From positions 23,656 through 87,655 of the forward strand of contig JAUXUN010000080.1 of the NCBI GenBank assembly GCA_030680855.1: a stretch of DNA of 64,000 nucleotides, read 5' to 3'. A model generated the notes under the pieces. The model worked only from the letters and a program-made list of their open reading frames with translations. It ran no database searches and was not told the origin of the DNA. Below, in pieces: positions 45,569 through 55,158 of the stretch. The stretch comes from Aestuariivirga sp. (lineage in GTDB: Bacteria; Pseudomonadota; Alphaproteobacteria; Rhizobiales; Aestuariivirgaceae). Position numbers and translations under genes: made by a program. The first letter of the stretch is position 1. Each line of letters opens with the position of its first letter.

Positions 45569-45964
45569 TCAGCAGAGTTCCAAGAGCGCCTTGAGGGTTT
45601 CGCGCCGGCTGATGACCCCCACGACCCGGTCGCCCGAGACGACGGGAAAGCGGCGGTAGGGCCCTTTCAGAAACATCTCGGCCACAGTAACGATGTCGGT
45701 ATCGGTGTTCACACTGATGACTGATCGCGTCATATAGTCCGATACGCGGCCCCCGCGGTCTTGGTAGTAGCAACAGCAGAAGCTGACCTTGAAGCAGTCC
45801 TTCTCCGACAGGAATCCGACGAGGGCGCCCGTCCTGTCGACGACAGGCGCACCGGAAATCTGTTCCCTAATGAGCAGCTTGATCGCCTCGTGAATGTCCG
45901 CGTCGGGGCCGACGCTTACCAGCCGATCCGCCATGAAGTCCCGTGCTGTCTTCGACGCAATCAT
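45569..45964 (-). CDS. Twin CBS-domain protein ending the NQR operon
   Basis: 131 residues: two CBS motifs (DFMADRLVSVGPDADIHEAIKLL..GFLSEKDC; YMTRSVISVNTDTDIVTVAEMF..GVISRRETLKALL). A run CCCYY sits between them. CBS pairs bind adenine nucleotides and act as energy-state switches. Start ATG 45964 overlaps the nqrM stop, so it is the last cistron of the NQR operon and may regulate it. Confidence 0.88.
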   Translation of the reverse strand: MIASKTARDFMADRLVSVGPDADIHEAIKLLIREQISGAPVVDRTGALVGFLSEKDCFKVSFCCCYYQDRGGRVSDYMTRSVISVNTDTDIVTVAEMFLKGPYRRFPVVSGDRVVGVISRRETLKALLELC

Positions 45965-46182
45965 GCTTCCGTCACCTCGGATTCGCTCGGCAGGGCTGTG
46001 CCAGTGCAGCCGCCCCTGCCAGCCGGTTGGCCGCAAGCCTCGCAAGCCGGCGCATCATTGGTTGCCGTGCGGAAGGCTGCGCAGCCAGCGCCCAATCCTC
46101 GCCGCCCAGTGAGAATCCCGACGGCCATGCCTATCATGGCGAGGACGAATGCCAGCAGCACGACGGCGAAGATCCCGATCAT
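45961..46182 (-). CDS. nqrM: NqrM-type maturation factor (DUF539)
   Basis: 73 residues: one membrane helix (IFAVVLLAFVLAMIGMAVGIL), then GCAAF and CEACGQ..GGC Cys motifs, matching NqrM, which delivers iron for the intramembrane [2Fe-2S] centre of Na+-NQR. Starts inside the apbE stop and overlaps the CBS gene. Its place directly behind apbE is the classical order. Confidence 0.85.
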   Translation of the reverse strand: MIGIFAVVLLAFVLAMIGMAVGILTGRRGLGAGCAAFRTATNDAPACEACGQPAGRGGCTGTALPSESEVTEA

Positions 46183-47237
46183 GCCGGTCGCTCCCCGCGG
46201 TAGCGGGCGAAGGACGCGGTCATTCGCTCGCTGAATCCGGTCTCGCTGCGCGAGATGAGCAGCGCCGTGATCTGGTGGCGTTCGGCGAAAGCGAACCCGG
46301 CCTCGGGGCCCATCACGAAAATGGCGGTGGAGAGCGCGTCGGATTGCATGGCAGAGCGGGCGATCACCGTGACCGAGGCGAGGCCGTGGTCAACGGGGCG
46401 GCCGGTGCGCGGGTCGATGACGTGGCTGTAGCGCCGCCCGTCGACAATGAAGAACTTCCGGTAGTCACCCGACGTCGCGATTGCCGCATTGGTCAGCTCA
46501 ACGTGACCTTGCGGCCGCGCCGCGGTGAGTTTGGGTGTCTCAATCGCGATCGTCCACGACCGTCCTGCCACGTTGCTTCCCCTGCAGCGGACTTCGCCGC
46601 CAAGCTCGACCAGAAAGTCGGAGACGCCGATGCGGTCCAGGGTCTCGGCCATCTGGTCCACGGCGAATCCTTCGGCGATCCCCGAGAAATCGACGCGCAG
46701 GCCTTCGCGTTGCTTGCGCAACGCCGGAGGATCCTGCCGCCCTTCGAGGGCGGCATAGCCGATCTGCCTCCGCATCGCCACGACTGCGGCGGCATCAGGA
46801 ATGCGCACGGATGGCCCGTCCGGGCCAAAGCCCCAGAGGTCGACGAGCGGGCCCACCGTGGGATCGAATGCGCCTTCGGTAAGCCGCGCCATTTCCATTG
46901 CCGCCGCCGCGACCCGCGAGGTACCGACCGAGATCGGGACCCATTCGTCGGGCGCTGCGCAGTTGAAGCGCGATACCTCTGAGTCCGTCCGATAGGTCGA
47001 CATGGTGGCCTCGACGTGATCGAGGATCTCGCGCAACTCGCGGCCGATCGTGTCCGCGCTGACGCCGGCGGGCAGGCGCGGGAGGGTCACGCGGTAAGTC
47101 GTCCCCATGATCGTGCCTCTGAGGGCGGTCGTCTCCTGGGCAGCCCCGCCACGGCCTATCAAGGATACAACCGCCGCTGCGCCGACAGCACCCGCAGCGG
47201 CGGTCAACAGCGTCCGGCGAGAGTACTGCCGTGTCAT
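46179..47237 (-). CDS. apbE: ApbE FAD:protein FMN transferase
   Basis: 352 residues: Tat-like signal (YSRRTLLTAAAGAVG), then the ApbE fold (GTTYRVTLP, RTDSEVSRFN, SGIAEGFAVDQMAE, AIATSGDYRKFF, HVIDPRTGRPVDHGLASVTVIA). It attaches FMN covalently to Thr in the S/T-GAT motifs of NqrB and NqrC. ATG 47237 overlaps the nqrF end by 4 bases. Confidence 0.93.
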   Translation of the reverse strand: MTRQYSRRTLLTAAAGAVGAAAVVSLIGRGGAAQETTALRGTIMGTTYRVTLPRLPAGVSADTIGRELREILDHVEATMSTYRTDSEVSRFNCAAPDEWVPISVGTSRVAAAAMEMARLTEGAFDPTVGPLVDLWGFGPDGPSVRIPDAAAVVAMRRQIGYAALEGRQDPPALRKQREGLRVDFSGIAEGFAVDQMAETLDRIGVSDFLVELGGEVRCRGSNVAGRSWTIAIETPKLTAARPQGHVELTNAAIATSGDYRKFFIVDGRRYSHVIDPRTGRPVDHGLASVTVIARSAMQSDALSTAIFVMGPEAGFAFAERHQITALLISRSETGFSERMTASFARYRGERPA

Positions 47238-48460
47238 TTCGAATCTCCGAAATCGTCGAACAGAATGTTTTCCGGGGGAACGCCCAGGTCGTCGAGCATT
47301 CGCGTCACCGCCTTGATCATCAATAGCGGCCCACAAAGGTAGTATTCGCACTCCTCAGGCTCCGGGTGGTCCTTGAGCAGGTGCGCGTGCAGCACCTCGT
47401 GGATGAAGCCCGTCGGCCCAGACCATTCATCGCCGGGCATCGGCTCCGACAGCGCCACCTTCCAGCGGAAGTTGGGGTGTGCCTTGGCGAGCGCTTCGAA
47501 CTGGTCGACATAAAACAGCTCGCGCCGACTGCGCGCCCCGTACCAGAAGCTGATCGGGCGCCGCGTGCCGATGCCGATGATCTGATCTAGGATGAGCGAG
47601 CGCAGCGGCGCCATGCCCGCGCCGCCGCCCACGAAGACCATCTCGCGGTCGCTGTCGCTGGCGTGCATGGCGCCGAACGGCCCGGAGATCGTGACCTGGT
47701 CGCCTTGCTTCAGCTTGAACAAGTATGACGATACAATGCCTGGTGCGACCGACGGTGCCGTCCTGGGCGGCGGGAGCGCAATGCGGACATTCAGCATGAT
47801 CCCCGGCTCGCCCGGATGGTTGGCGAGCGAGTAGGCCCGGGTCGTCCCGCGGCTCGTCTCGGCGGCGTAGCGCCAAAGGTCGAGGCGGTCCCATTCGGAG
47901 CGATACTCGGGCTCGATGACGAAATCGCGGAACCGCGCGCTATAGGGCGGGCACTCTACCTGAATGTAGCCGCCGGCGCGGAAGGTGAAGGACTCGCCCG
48001 CCGGGATAGCGAGTGTGATCTCCCGGATCAATGTCGAGACGTTGCGGGTCGAGGACACCATGCAGACCATGCGGCGGGCAAACAGGATTTCGTCGGGCAC
48101 ATCGATGCGGAGGTCTTGCCGGACCGCCACCTGGCAGGCGAGCCGCACGCCGCGCGCGATGTCCCGCCTGGCTATGCGAGACACCTCGATCGCCAGCGCC
48201 TTTCCGGCGCCCTCGTGCACAAGCACGCGGCACTGCCCGCAGGTGCCACGCCCGCCGCACGCGGCCGGAAGATGAATTCCCGCATCCGCCAAACCCCACA
48301 GCAGCTTGGCATCCGTGGGGACAACGACCGTACGGGCGTCGTTCACCGTAACGGCGGCCGTGCCGCTCGCCACCATGACTGCGCGCACTGCAAGCACTGC
48401 CGCCACGGACAGCATCACGATGGCGGTGAACAGGGCGATTGCGAGGATGGCATCGAGCAT
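47234..48460 (-). CDS. nqrF: Na+-translocating NADH:quinone reductase subunit F
   Basis: 408 residues: N-terminal membrane helix, [2Fe-2S] ferredoxin domain (ACGGRGTCGQC..LAC), then FAD/NADH reductase domain (RAYSLAN, GGGAGMAPLRS, CGPLLM). This is the NADH entry point of the complex. Starts 16 bases downstream of the nqrE stop. Ends in a 4-base overlap with apbE. Confidence 0.95.
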   Translation of the reverse strand: MLDAILAIALFTAIVMLSVAAVLAVRAVMVASGTAAVTVNDARTVVVPTDAKLLWGLADAGIHLPAACGGRGTCGQCRVLVHEGAGKALAIEVSRIARRDIARGVRLACQVAVRQDLRIDVPDEILFARRMVCMVSSTRNVSTLIREITLAIPAGESFTFRAGGYIQVECPPYSARFRDFVIEPEYRSEWDRLDLWRYAAETSRGTTRAYSLANHPGEPGIMLNVRIALPPPRTAPSVAPGIVSSYLFKLKQGDQVTISGPFGAMHASDSDREMVFVGGGAGMAPLRSLILDQIIGIGTRRPISFWYGARSRRELFYVDQFEALAKAHPNFRWKVALSEPMPGDEWSGPTGFIHEVLHAHLLKDHPEPEECEYYLCGPLLMIKAVTRMLDDLGVPPENILFDDFGDSK

Positions 48461-48476
48461 GGCTGGTTCCTCGCGC

Positions 48477-49085
48477 TCAGCCGATCCGAAGGCCAGAGAA
48501 GCTCAAGAAGGCGAGCGACATGAGACCCGCCACCATGAAGGCCAGGCCCATTCCGCGAAGCCCCTCAGGCGCATCGCTGTATTTCAATCTATCCTGGATC
48601 CCGGCCAGCGCGACGATCGCCAGCGCCCAGCCGAAGCCGCTGCCGAAACCATAGACCACGCTCTCGCCGAAGGTGTAGCTGCGCTCGACCATGAACAGCG
48701 AGCCGCCAAGGATGGCGCAATTCACGGTCACCATGGGGAGGTAGATGCCCAGCGCGTTGTGCAGAACCGGCAGATGGCGCTCGAGCGTCATCTCGAGCAT
48801 CTGCACCATGGCGGCAATGATGCCAATGAAGCTGATGAGGCGCAGAAACGAAAGGTCGGCGTCGAGCCCGAGCCAGGCCAAGGCGCCCGGCCGAAGGAGC
48901 TGCGTGTAGATCACGTTGTTGAGCGGCACCGACACCGCCAGCACGAGGAACACCGCTCCACCCATGCCGAGCGCGGTCTCCATGCGCCTGGAGGTGGCGA
49001 AGAACATGCATAAGCCGAGGAAGAAGGAGAGCGCCAGGTTCTCGACCAGGGCAGCCTGAACAAAAAGGTTGGCGGCTTCAGTCAT
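48477..49085 (-). CDS. nqrE: Na+-NQR subunit E
   Basis: 202 residues, six helices. Cys26 (FFLGLC) and a second Cys ([10 protein letters not shown]) are the expected ligands of the intramembrane [2Fe-2S] cluster shared with NqrD. ATG 49085 overlaps the nqrD stop. Confidence 0.95.
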   Translation of the reverse strand: MTEAANLFVQAALVENLALSFFLGLCMFFATSRRMETALGMGGAVFLVLAVSVPLNNVIYTQLLRPGALAWLGLDADLSFLRLISFIGIIAAMVQMLEMTLERHLPVLHNALGIYLPMVTVNCAILGGSLFMVERSYTFGESVVYGFGSGFGWALAIVALAGIQDRLKYSDAPEGLRGMGLAFMVAGLMSLAFLSFSGLRIG

Positions 49086-49738
49086 CGGACCTCTTCCGGC
49101 TGTGCCGCTAGGTACTCCCGCGGCTCCACCTGCGCGGTCTTCCACGTGCGGATCCCCCAGATCAGCAGCCCGATCAGGAAGAAGGCGCTAGGCGGCAGGA
49201 GCATCAAAGTGAAGGGCTGGAACCAGCCGCCCTCGGTCGTCGTGAGCAACACGGTCTCGCCGAGCAGCTTGCCCGTACCGAGAAGTTCGCGCACCGTCCC
49301 CACCATAACCAGGATGGCGCCGTAGCCGAGGCCGTTGCCGAGCCCGTCCAACGCGCTCAAGACGACGCGGTTGTTCATGGCGAAGGTTTCCGCGCGCGAA
49401 AAGATCAGGCAGTTGGTGACGATCAGGCCGACGAAGACCGAAAGCTGCTTGCTCAGTTCGAAGGCGTACGCCCTTAGCACTTGGTCGACGACGATGACGA
49501 GCGAAGCGATGATCGTCAGTTGCACGATCAGCCTGATGCTCCTCGGGATATGATGACGGATGAAGCTGATTACGGAACCGGACAGGACGAGCACAGCCAT
49601 CACTGCCGCCGACATCACCAGCGCCGTGGCCAGCGTCTTTGTCACCGCCAGGGCGATGCACAGCCCCAGGATCTGCACCGTAATCGCGTTCTCATTGATT
49701 AGCGGGTTCATCAAGGTCCGGATGCGTTCGTCGTTCAT
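49082..49738 (-). CDS. nqrD: Na+-NQR subunit D
   Basis: 218 residues, six helices. Cys27 ([10 protein letters not shown]) and Cys in [10 protein letters not shown] are the cluster ligands; [13 protein letters not shown] matches the family. 7 bases separate it from nqrC. Mirror image of NqrE in the membrane part. Confidence 0.95.
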   Translation of the reverse strand: MNDERIRTLMNPLINENAITVQILGLCIALAVTKTLATALVMSAAVMAVLVLSGSVISFIRHHIPRSIRLIVQLTIIASLVIVVDQVLRAYAFELSKQLSVFVGLIVTNCLIFSRAETFAMNNRVVLSALDGLGNGLGYGAILVMVGTVRELLGTGKLLGETVLLTTTEGGWFQPFTLMLLPPSAFFLIGLLIWGIRTWKTAQVEPREYLAAQPEEVR

Positions 49739-49745
49739 GGTAGCC

Positions 49746-50588
49746 TCATTGCTGTCGAATCCGGTTCAGGAAGGGCCCGAATCCGTCGTCGCCGAGCCAG
49801 AAGCGGACGAGATTGTTGACTCCTTGCGAGGTGAATGTGGCACCGGTCAGCCCATCCACCTCGTAGGGTGCATTCGCAGCAGTCGGAGCGCCCTTGGCGA
49901 CCCCGATGCGCAACTTTCCATCCGGGCTGAGCACCATCTTGCCCTCCCATCTTGCCCGCCACTCGGGGCTGTCCACCTGGCCGCCGAGCCCCGGGGTCTC
50001 GCCATGCTGATAGAAGCCGAGGCCGACCACGGTATTCGCGTCGCCTGCAAGGCCCAGATATCCGTACAGGGTGGAGGCGTAACCCTGCCCGCGCACCGGC
50101 AAAACGATGAGGCGAAGCATTCCGGACGATCGCAGCAGATAGACGACCTCGTGGCTGCTTCGGCGTTTGATGCCGGCAATGTCGCGGTCAGACGGAATTG
50201 CGACACTTCGCGAAGGATCCTGGGCCGCGGCGCGGGAATCCAGTTGTTCGGGAAGCATGCTGCGGTCGATCTCCCCGGTGGCGAGATCGACGACGAAAGC
50301 CTCCACGGCAGCACCCTCGACCCGATCGAACAGCTGCTCGATCCCTGGCAGGCGCTGAACGATCTCCAGCAGATTTCTCTGTCGTTCGCCTTCCAGATTG
50401 GCTTCAATGCGGGGTCGCAGCAGGATGGCCGAACCCGAAACCAAGACCGATCCGAACAACGCCACCAGAAGGGCCACGATCAGCGTCTTGGCGATGCCGT
50501 CGTTCGGCATCGAGGCGATGCGGCCAAGCCACGACCGGCGACGCGCTCCGTCTCCATCTGGCTTCGCTTCGGTCAGGTCACCGGGCAT
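49746..50588 (-). CDS. nqrC: Na+-NQR subunit C
   Basis: 280 residues: one membrane anchor ([22 protein letters not shown]) and the FMN-binding domain with [10 protein letters not shown], the Thr that carries covalent [18 protein letters not shown] is the NqrC signature. Slightly longer at the N-terminus than usual. 11-base overlap with nqrB. Confidence 0.95.
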   Translation of the reverse strand: MPGDLTEAKPDGDGARRRSWLGRIASMPNDGIAKTLIVALLVALFGSVLVSGSAILLRPRIEANLEGERQRNLLEIVQRLPGIEQLFDRVEGAAVEAFVVDLATGEIDRSMLPEQLDSRAAAQDPSRSVAIPSDRDIAGIKRRSSHEVVYLLRSSGMLRLIVLPVRGQGYASTLYGYLGLAGDANTVVGLGFYQHGETPGLGGQVDSPEWRARWEGKMVLSPDGKLRIGVAKGAPTAANAPYEVDGLTGATFTSQGVNNLVRFWLGDDGFGPFLNRIRQQ

Positions 50589-51708
50589 GGCGCCGCGCCC
50601 TCCGACGGATGTTGGCCCACATCACCGCATGGTCGATGGCCGGGGCGAAGATATTGCCGAGCAGAACGGCGAATACCATGCCCTCCGCATGGGCCGGGCC
50701 GGCGACGCGGATGATGATCGCCAGGACACCGATCAGCAGGCCGTAGATCCAGCGACCCGTGTCCGTGGCGGCTGCGGTGACCGGATCGCTCGCCATGTAG
50801 ACCGCGCCGAAGGCGACGCTACCGAGCACAAGATGCCAGGCCCAGGGAAGCGCGAAGATGGACGCGTTCCCGTCACCGCCAACGCCGAACGCCATCGCGG
50901 TTGCGACGGCTCCGAGCACGATTCCGGCGATCACCCGCCATGATGCAAGGCCCGTCCAGAGCAGGAGGGCAGCGCCGATGACAGCGGCCAAGGCGGAGGT
51001 CTCACCAAACCCGCCAGGAATGTTCCCGAGGAATGCGTCCATCCAGGTCACGCCGGTTTTGGCAAGTGTCGCGAGCCCCCCTTGCCGGGCGAGTTCGAGC
51101 GGGGTCGCGCCGGCATAACCTTCGACCGGCACCCATACCCAGTCGGCCATCATCTCGACCGGGTAGGCTACGTGGAGGAACGCCAGCGCGACGACCGCCG
51201 GGTTGAGGACGTTGCGGCCGAAGCCGCCAAAGATCTCCCGTCCGAGGACGATCCCGAAGGACATGCCGAGCGCCGCCAGCCACAACGGCATTGTCGGTGG
51301 CAGCATGAGGGTGACCACCAGCGCAATGCCGAAAACGCCGGGCCCCATCCGCCGCCCGCGGCCCATCGCGAACAGCCATGTCCAAATTGCCGCAGCAGCG
51401 ATTACCACCAGCAAGGCGGGCAGGAAGTAGACCGCACCGTGTACGACGGCCGCCACGGGCGTCGAGACATCGTAACCGTTGCCAAGAAGATCGATGAGCT
51501 GTCCGCGCCAACCGGGGGCTGCGCCGACACCGAGCCGCTCCATCGCGAGGTTGGCCTGATATCCGGTGTTGTAGACGGCCATCACGGTCGGCGGGATGAG
51601 CGACACCATGAAGACGATCATGGCTGTGCGCACACTTATCGCGTCGCGCACATGCGGCGCGGACCACGTCATTGCCGGCAGGCGCACGGAGAGGTCAACC
51701 GGTGCCAT
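50578..51708 (-). CDS. nqrB: Na+-NQR subunit B
   Basis: 376 residues, about ten helices. The covalent FMN Thr is in GYAGATPLEL; FGRNVLNPAVVALAFL is a conserved NqrB stretch. ATG 51708 overlaps the nqrA stop (ATGA). Shorter than Vibrio NqrB at the N-terminus, where riboflavin-binding residues could differ. Confidence 0.95.
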   Translation of the reverse strand: MAPVDLSVRLPAMTWSAPHVRDAISVRTAMIVFMVSLIPPTVMAVYNTGYQANLAMERLGVGAAPGWRGQLIDLLGNGYDVSTPVAAVVHGAVYFLPALLVVIAAAAIWTWLFAMGRGRRMGPGVFGIALVVTLMLPPTMPLWLAALGMSFGIVLGREIFGGFGRNVLNPAVVALAFLHVAYPVEMMADWVWVPVEGYAGATPLELARQGGLATLAKTGVTWMDAFLGNIPGGFGETSALAAVIGAALLLWTGLASWRVIAGIVLGAVATAMAFGVGGDGNASIFALPWAWHLVLGSVAFGAVYMASDPVTAAATDTGRWIYGLLIGVLAIIIRVAGPAHAEGMVFAVLLGNIFAPAIDHAVMWANIRRRARRHAR

Positions 51709-53087
51709 CAGAGTTCCTTCTCGATCTGCGTCAGAGTCCGGCGCAACAGCGCGCCGTAGTCCAGCTTGCTCGGGCACACGAACGTGCAGAGCGCGAGATC
51801 TTCCTCTTCGAGTTCCAGGCAGCCTAGATCCAAGGCGCGCTCGCTATCACCCAGCGCAAGCGCCCGCAGCAACGGCGTGGGAAGGATGTCGAGCGGCATG
51901 ACGCGCTCGAACGACCCGAGAGGGAGCATCGCCTCCGGCTCGCCATTCAATGCCGTGCTCATCGCGACTGGCCGCCCGCGGAACAACCGGCCGATTCCGG
52001 CCATCGAGAAAGAAGGGCGCAGCGGCCGGGCGCCCGAGACGGGCTCGCCGAGCACCGATACCTGCAGGTGGTAGCGACCGAGATAGCCAACTGGTGGAAT
52101 GGCCTGTCTTCCCGACAGCACCGACCCTGACACGACCCGCACCGGTCCCGCGGCCAGCTCGCCAGCGACGAGCTCTGACACATCGGCGCCAAGCCGGGTT
52201 CGCACGATCCGTGGCTGGCGCACCGGCGGACCTGTCAGGGCGACGACGCGCTCGGTCCACAACCGGCCGGTGGTGAACAGCCGGCCGATGGCGATCACGT
52301 CCTGGTAGCCGATGTGCCAGGATTCATGCCCCAGGCCCGCCGGCATCAGGATATGGATGTGCGTCCCCGGAAGTCCGGCCGGATGCGGGCCGGCAAAGGC
52401 GACCTGTGTGATGCGGTCCGTATCGTTATTGGCGATACCAGCGCCGGGTGCCGTGCACAGGAAGATCGGGCACTCGGCGATCCGGCTGACGATCGTCAGG
52501 CCGTGGGCGAAATCGTCGCGATGATCCGCGATCACTGCCTCGGGCCGCGCCGCCAGCGGGTTGGTGTCCATCGCAGTGACGAAGATGGCCTGCGGCACCG
52601 CGTCGGGCAGCGGAATGCTTCCGAAGGGGCGGCTCCGCAGGGCCGTCCATGATCCGCTCCGCAGGAGGGTCTCGATGACGGTGTCGGGCGGCAAGCTGGC
52701 GAGCGCCGCAGGTGAGTGCGCGGGAAAAGTCACGCCTTCGTCTTCGCCATCGAGCGACAACACCACCGAGCGCAGCGACCGCCTTTCTCCGAGGTTGATG
52801 GCGGCGACCGTGCCGGAGCCGAACGCTGTGAACACGATCCTCGCGTCGCGGCGATCGGCCAGAAGGGGGTCACCCAGCCGGACCCGATCACCCTGCTGGA
52901 CGAGTAGCTTGGGCCGGAGCCCCACGTAATCGTCGCCGACAAGGGCGACCGACGTCGGCGCGTGAGCGGGCTCGATGATCTGGCGTGGGGATCCGGCGAT
53001 AGCGATGTTCAGCCCTTTTCGCAGATGGACCTGTAATTCGCGTGCGGATGCTCGCGACACGGCGTTCACTGTCGTCACGGTGTTCAC
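51708..53087 (-). CDS. nqrA: Na+-NQR subunit A
   Basis: 459 residues, the cytoplasmic quinone-binding-related subunit. Recognisable N-terminus (LRKGLNIAIAGSPRQ), KLLVQQGDRVRLGDPLL and a C-terminal PSKLDYGALLRRTL. Overlaps the upstream cytochrome gene by 4 bases, so NQR translation is coupled to it. Confidence 0.94.
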   Translation of the reverse strand: MNTVTTVNAVSRASARELQVHLRKGLNIAIAGSPRQIIEPAHAPTSVALVGDDYVGLRPKLLVQQGDRVRLGDPLLADRRDARIVFTAFGSGTVAAINLGERRSLRSVVLSLDGEDEGVTFPAHSPAALASLPPDTVIETLLRSGSWTALRSRPFGSIPLPDAVPQAIFVTAMDTNPLAARPEAVIADHRDDFAHGLTIVSRIAECPIFLCTAPGAGIANNDTDRITQVAFAGPHPAGLPGTHIHILMPAGLGHESWHIGYQDVIAIGRLFTTGRLWTERVVALTGPPVRQPRIVRTRLGADVSELVAGELAAGPVRVVSGSVLSGRQAIPPVGYLGRYHLQVSVLGEPVSGARPLRPSFSMAGIGRLFRGRPVAMSTALNGEPEAMLPLGSFERVMPLDILPTPLLRALALGDSERALDLGCLELEEEDLALCTFVCPSKLDYGALLRRTLTQIEKEL

Positions 53088-54448
53088 TCCACTCTTACTG
53101 CCGTAATGTCCGCATTTACGCCAATACCAAGGCGGAGCGGGAAGGAGACGTGATGAAACCGGGTCGTGACGTTGTCGTCGTGGACCGAGAAGGACACGGT
53201 GTAGCGCTCGCCCGGCCGCATCGGCTTGTCATCCTCGGGATTGCCAGTGTCCAGCGGACGGGCCCATACCACTGTCCATGTCCCCTGGTCCCAGCTTCCG
53301 ACAACATCCCGGTTATCGGCGGCCGAGCCCTGCGCGTCGGCACGGCTCAGCACGCGGCTCGGCAACAAGTCGCCGGCCTGCCAGCCGGCATCGGGGTCGT
53401 AGGGCGCGGCGTTGCCTTCGCGAACGAGCGCGTAGGGCTCAGACCGGTCAGTGATCTGCTCGAGCGCGAGCGATCGAAACCCGGTACGAGTCTGGTCGAA
53501 CATGTAACGTGGGGCCTTTGTTCCCCGGTCGAGGTTGGAGACGAACGGACCCACCCCGGCGTCGGACAGCCGATACTCCAGCACGTGGCCGTCATCGGCC
53601 ATCCCGACCGGATTACTCCGGGCGGCGCGCCACTGCATCAGCTCGAGGAAGGCACCCGCCGCCTTGAGCGCTGCGATGGCTTCTGTCGGCCTAGTGCGAT
53701 TCCATGAGGCGGTCGTGTCGTCGCGGGTGTCAGGGAGGTACTTCCGGACATCCTCCTGGCCGAGCAGCCGACCCAGCAGCCCATGTGCGCGCACCTGTTC
53801 AGCGGGCGGCTGCCGCTGCATATCCCGCATGCCATCGTGACAGGCCAGCCAACAGCCTTGCTGCTCAAACGACGGCACCGTTCCGTCGTCCAGCGCAATC
53901 CCCAGCCGGTCCTCGTAGAGCGCCGGCATCGCACCCGAGCGCACCACAGGCTTCGAGCGCGGTCCACCGAATGGCGCCCAACTCTGTCCATCATAGCGCA
54001 GAAAATCGTGCACCTGTCCGGGACGGTCCGATTGCGTCGGCCATTGCAGGCGCAGATACAGCCGCTCGTTGTCGTACGCGGCCTGGACGCGAAGCTCAAT
54101 GGCGCCGCGCTTGCCCGCGATCGGATCTGGCTCCAGGGAGCCGCCGGCGACGATGCGTTCGCCTAATGCAGCCTCCTGGCCGCGATGGCACGCGCTACAG
54201 GGGGTGCCGCCCGCAACAGCCGCCATCCCGGCCGGATGATCGGTGCCGCGCAGCCACTGGTAGCTGGACTGACCCGGGTAAAAGAGCATCACCATGCGGG
54301 CGGGAATGGCCGCCCAGTCTACAGGCGCGGAAACATCCGCCGCCATGGGAGGAACTGAATGTTCGGTCGCGGACGCCGGAACTGCTCCAATCGGACCAGC
54401 GATTCCGATGAGAGCCCAGAAAATCAAGCCGACGGTAAGCGCATGCAT
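53084..54448 (-). CDS. c-type cytochrome with ethylbenzene-dehydrogenase-like heme domain
   Basis: About 454 residues, first cistron of the NQR operon. Signal peptide (LTVGLIFWALIGIAGPIGA), a heme c site CSACH at about residue 90, a second unusual site CWLACH (C-x3-CH) near 210, then an EB_dh-like beta domain (the heme b/gamma-subunit type of DMSO-reductase family). Translation is coupled to nqrA through an ATGA overlap. Start is uncertain: ATG 54448 was chosen for the signal peptide, but no good ribosome-binding site. A periplasmic electron acceptor/donor linked to NQR is inferred. Confidence 0.8.
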   Translation of the reverse strand: MHALTVGLIFWALIGIAGPIGAVPASATEHSVPPMAADVSAPVDWAAIPARMVMLFYPGQSSYQWLRGTDHPAGMAAVAGGTPCSACHRGQEAALGERIVAGGSLEPDPIAGKRGAIELRVQAAYDNERLYLRLQWPTQSDRPGQVHDFLRYDGQSWAPFGGPRSKPVVRSGAMPALYEDRLGIALDDGTVPSFEQQGCWLACHDGMRDMQRQPPAEQVRAHGLLGRLLGQEDVRKYLPDTRDDTTASWNRTRPTEAIAALKAAGAFLELMQWRAARSNPVGMADDGHVLEYRLSDAGVGPFVSNLDRGTKAPRYMFDQTRTGFRSLALEQITDRSEPYALVREGNAAPYDPDAGWQAGDLLPSRVLSRADAQGSAADNRDVVGSWDQGTWTVVWARPLDTGNPEDDKPMRPGERYTVSFSVHDDNVTTRFHHVSFPLRLGIGVNADITAVRVE

Positions 54449-54894
54449 GCAAAGCCGCGGTCGCAGTCCAGCCCTGCACACCGAGCCAATGCATGATGCT
54501 CCTGGCAACGAGGCCGTGACCGAAACCTGCGCGTCAATGCGGATGCCGATGAGTCTATCCATGCGAGCCAAGTCCTCTGCGCGAGCCAAGTCCTCTGTTT
54601 CCCTGCAAATCGGTCGTTTGCTTGCGGGATAAATATCCGTTTCTGTTCGGCCAGGTCTTAAACCTGCATCAAAGAATTCCGGGTCCTCTGGAGCGATCTT
54701 CTACCCGTTGAAGGGGAAGCCGCGCTGATCCGTTGGTCCTGCCGGAGTTCACGTGGCCCCACTTGGCCGAGCTTCTTCCCAGGACCCGCGGAAAGCTTGG
54801 CTACGGCTGGGACGCCACTCTTGTCTTCATCAACCGTTGCACCGCCCCGTTCCACTGAAGGTGCGGGAAATGCCGCTTCACGGAGGTCGAGTTC

Positions 54895-55158
54895 ATGCCC
54901 AACGCCCCGCTCTCTCCCAAGCCAAGCGTCTCGCCGGATGCCGATGGAGACGTCTCGAGACCAGATCGCAGACTGCATCTGTTCTGGCTTTGCATGGGCC
55001 TTGGCCTGCTCGCCGTCATCGTCCTCGTGTGGCTGTTCGGGCTCACCTGGTGGACGGTCTTGATCGCCGCTCTCGTGATCGCCTGCCCTACGGTCGTCGC
55101 ATGGATATTGCTTGGAGGACTTGACACATGGCCGAAGCCGCCAAGGACCCACCGATGA
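54895..55158 (+). CDS. Small two-helix membrane protein upstream of copper ATPase 3
   Basis: 87 residues: polar start, two hydrophobic segments (LFWLCMGLGLLAVIVLVWLFG and WWTVLIAALVIACPTVVAWI) and a short tail. Overlaps the ATPase gene by 31 bases. Comparable small proteins precede copper ATPases in other proteobacteria. Function unknown. Confidence 0.65.
   Translation: MPNAPLSPKPSVSPDADGDVSRPDRRLHLFWLCMGLGLLAVIVLVWLFGLTWWTVLIAALVIACPTVVAWILLGGLDTWPKPPRTHR

Noticed and set aside
46149..46982. 277-codon plus-strand open frame opposite apbE
   Set aside because: High-GC antisense shadow.
49560..50714. 384-codon plus-strand open frame opposite nqrC/nqrD
   Set aside because: Antisense of well-recognised nqr genes; translation is low complexity.
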